From the IMG/VR virus record IMGVR_UViG_3300025769_000279, positions 1-40,611 of that record: a DNA stretch of 40,611 nucleotides; one strand, 5' to 3'. A program made the position numbers and the translations under genes. The stretch's first letter is position 1. Every line of letters begins with the position of its first letter. The notes under the pieces were generated by a model. The model did no database searches, was not told where the DNA came from, and saw only the letters and a program-made list of their open reading frames with translations. This document shows, one piece after another, positions 40,601-40,611 of this stretch. This stretch comes from a virus.

Positions 40601-40611
40601 AGCTTGAAGCC
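40601..40611. repeat. Right copy of 11-bp terminal direct repeat (candidate cos end)
   Basis: AGCTTGAAGCC, identical to bases 1-11. It is 50 bp upstream of the terminase small subunit start, the position of cos in lambda-type phages. Bases between 40585 and 40600 show nothing else of note. Confidence 0.4.

Overview
The window looks like a complete (or nearly complete) genome of a temperate, lambda-type siphophage. It carries a tyrosine integrase, an excisionase-like protein, a replication/recombination block, a Nu1/GpA-type terminase pair and a full head, tail and lysis cluster. The first 11 bases recur as the last 11 bases, directly upstream of the small terminase gene where lambda-like phages have cos. 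The sequence is therefore probably one circle, or a linear virion molecule opened at its packaging site. The host cannot be named. Many genes have A/C-rich leaders without a Shine-Dalgarno sequence, which suggests a host group that relies little on Shine-Dalgarno pairing (inference).

Layout. (1) 84-1899, minus strand: a tight block with a zinc-motif protein, two small unknowns, a lambda gpZ-like minor tail protein and a DNA-binding protein; on a circle it reads across the ends into the terminase operon. (2) 1900-2243: an intergenic control region with paired GTTGTCA repeats and a strong hairpin, the likely attP/operator zone, followed by the plus-strand integrase (2244-3377) and an 18-codon remnant of a second integrase end at 3667-3720. 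(3) 3374-6706, minus strand: small accessory genes, including two short ribbon-helix-helix-like proteins, an orphan C-terminus of a cytosine DNA methyltransferase, a sigma-70-like factor and an excisionase-like protein. (4) 6871-7079: a dense array of GGTCCCC repeats in direct and inverted orientation, a candidate replication origin. (5) 7087-15265, minus strand: primase-helicase, SF2 helicase, DUF669-like protein, Cas4-like nuclease, Sak4-like ATPase, Holliday-junction-type nuclease, an HNH-like insertion and four chained small genes. (6) 15355-16851, plus strand: a divergent lysogeny/accessory operon with a membrane-anchored HTH protein, a 23-residue membrane peptide, a ribbon-helix-helix protein with a tandem palindromic operator, and a zinc-ribbon membrane protein. 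(7) 40551-16780, minus strand: the late operon, from terminase through portal, protease-capsid, tail, lysis and tail tip to a collagen-like fibre and a glycosyltransferase-methyltransferase.

How it works together. The late operon packages DNA at cos, builds an HK97-fold head from a fused protease-capsid protein, and builds a tail using a lambda-type -1 frameshift (GGGAAAG) in the chaperone gene. The most unusual elements are: the Thr-rich collagen-like fibre next to its own sugar-transfer/methylation enzyme; a second tail-tube domain fused to LamG-like lectin domains inside the head operon; a capsid fusion that preserves an internal gene leader; the GGTCCCC array; and the membrane-linked regulatory operon. 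Roles assigned to these are inference from sequence and position.
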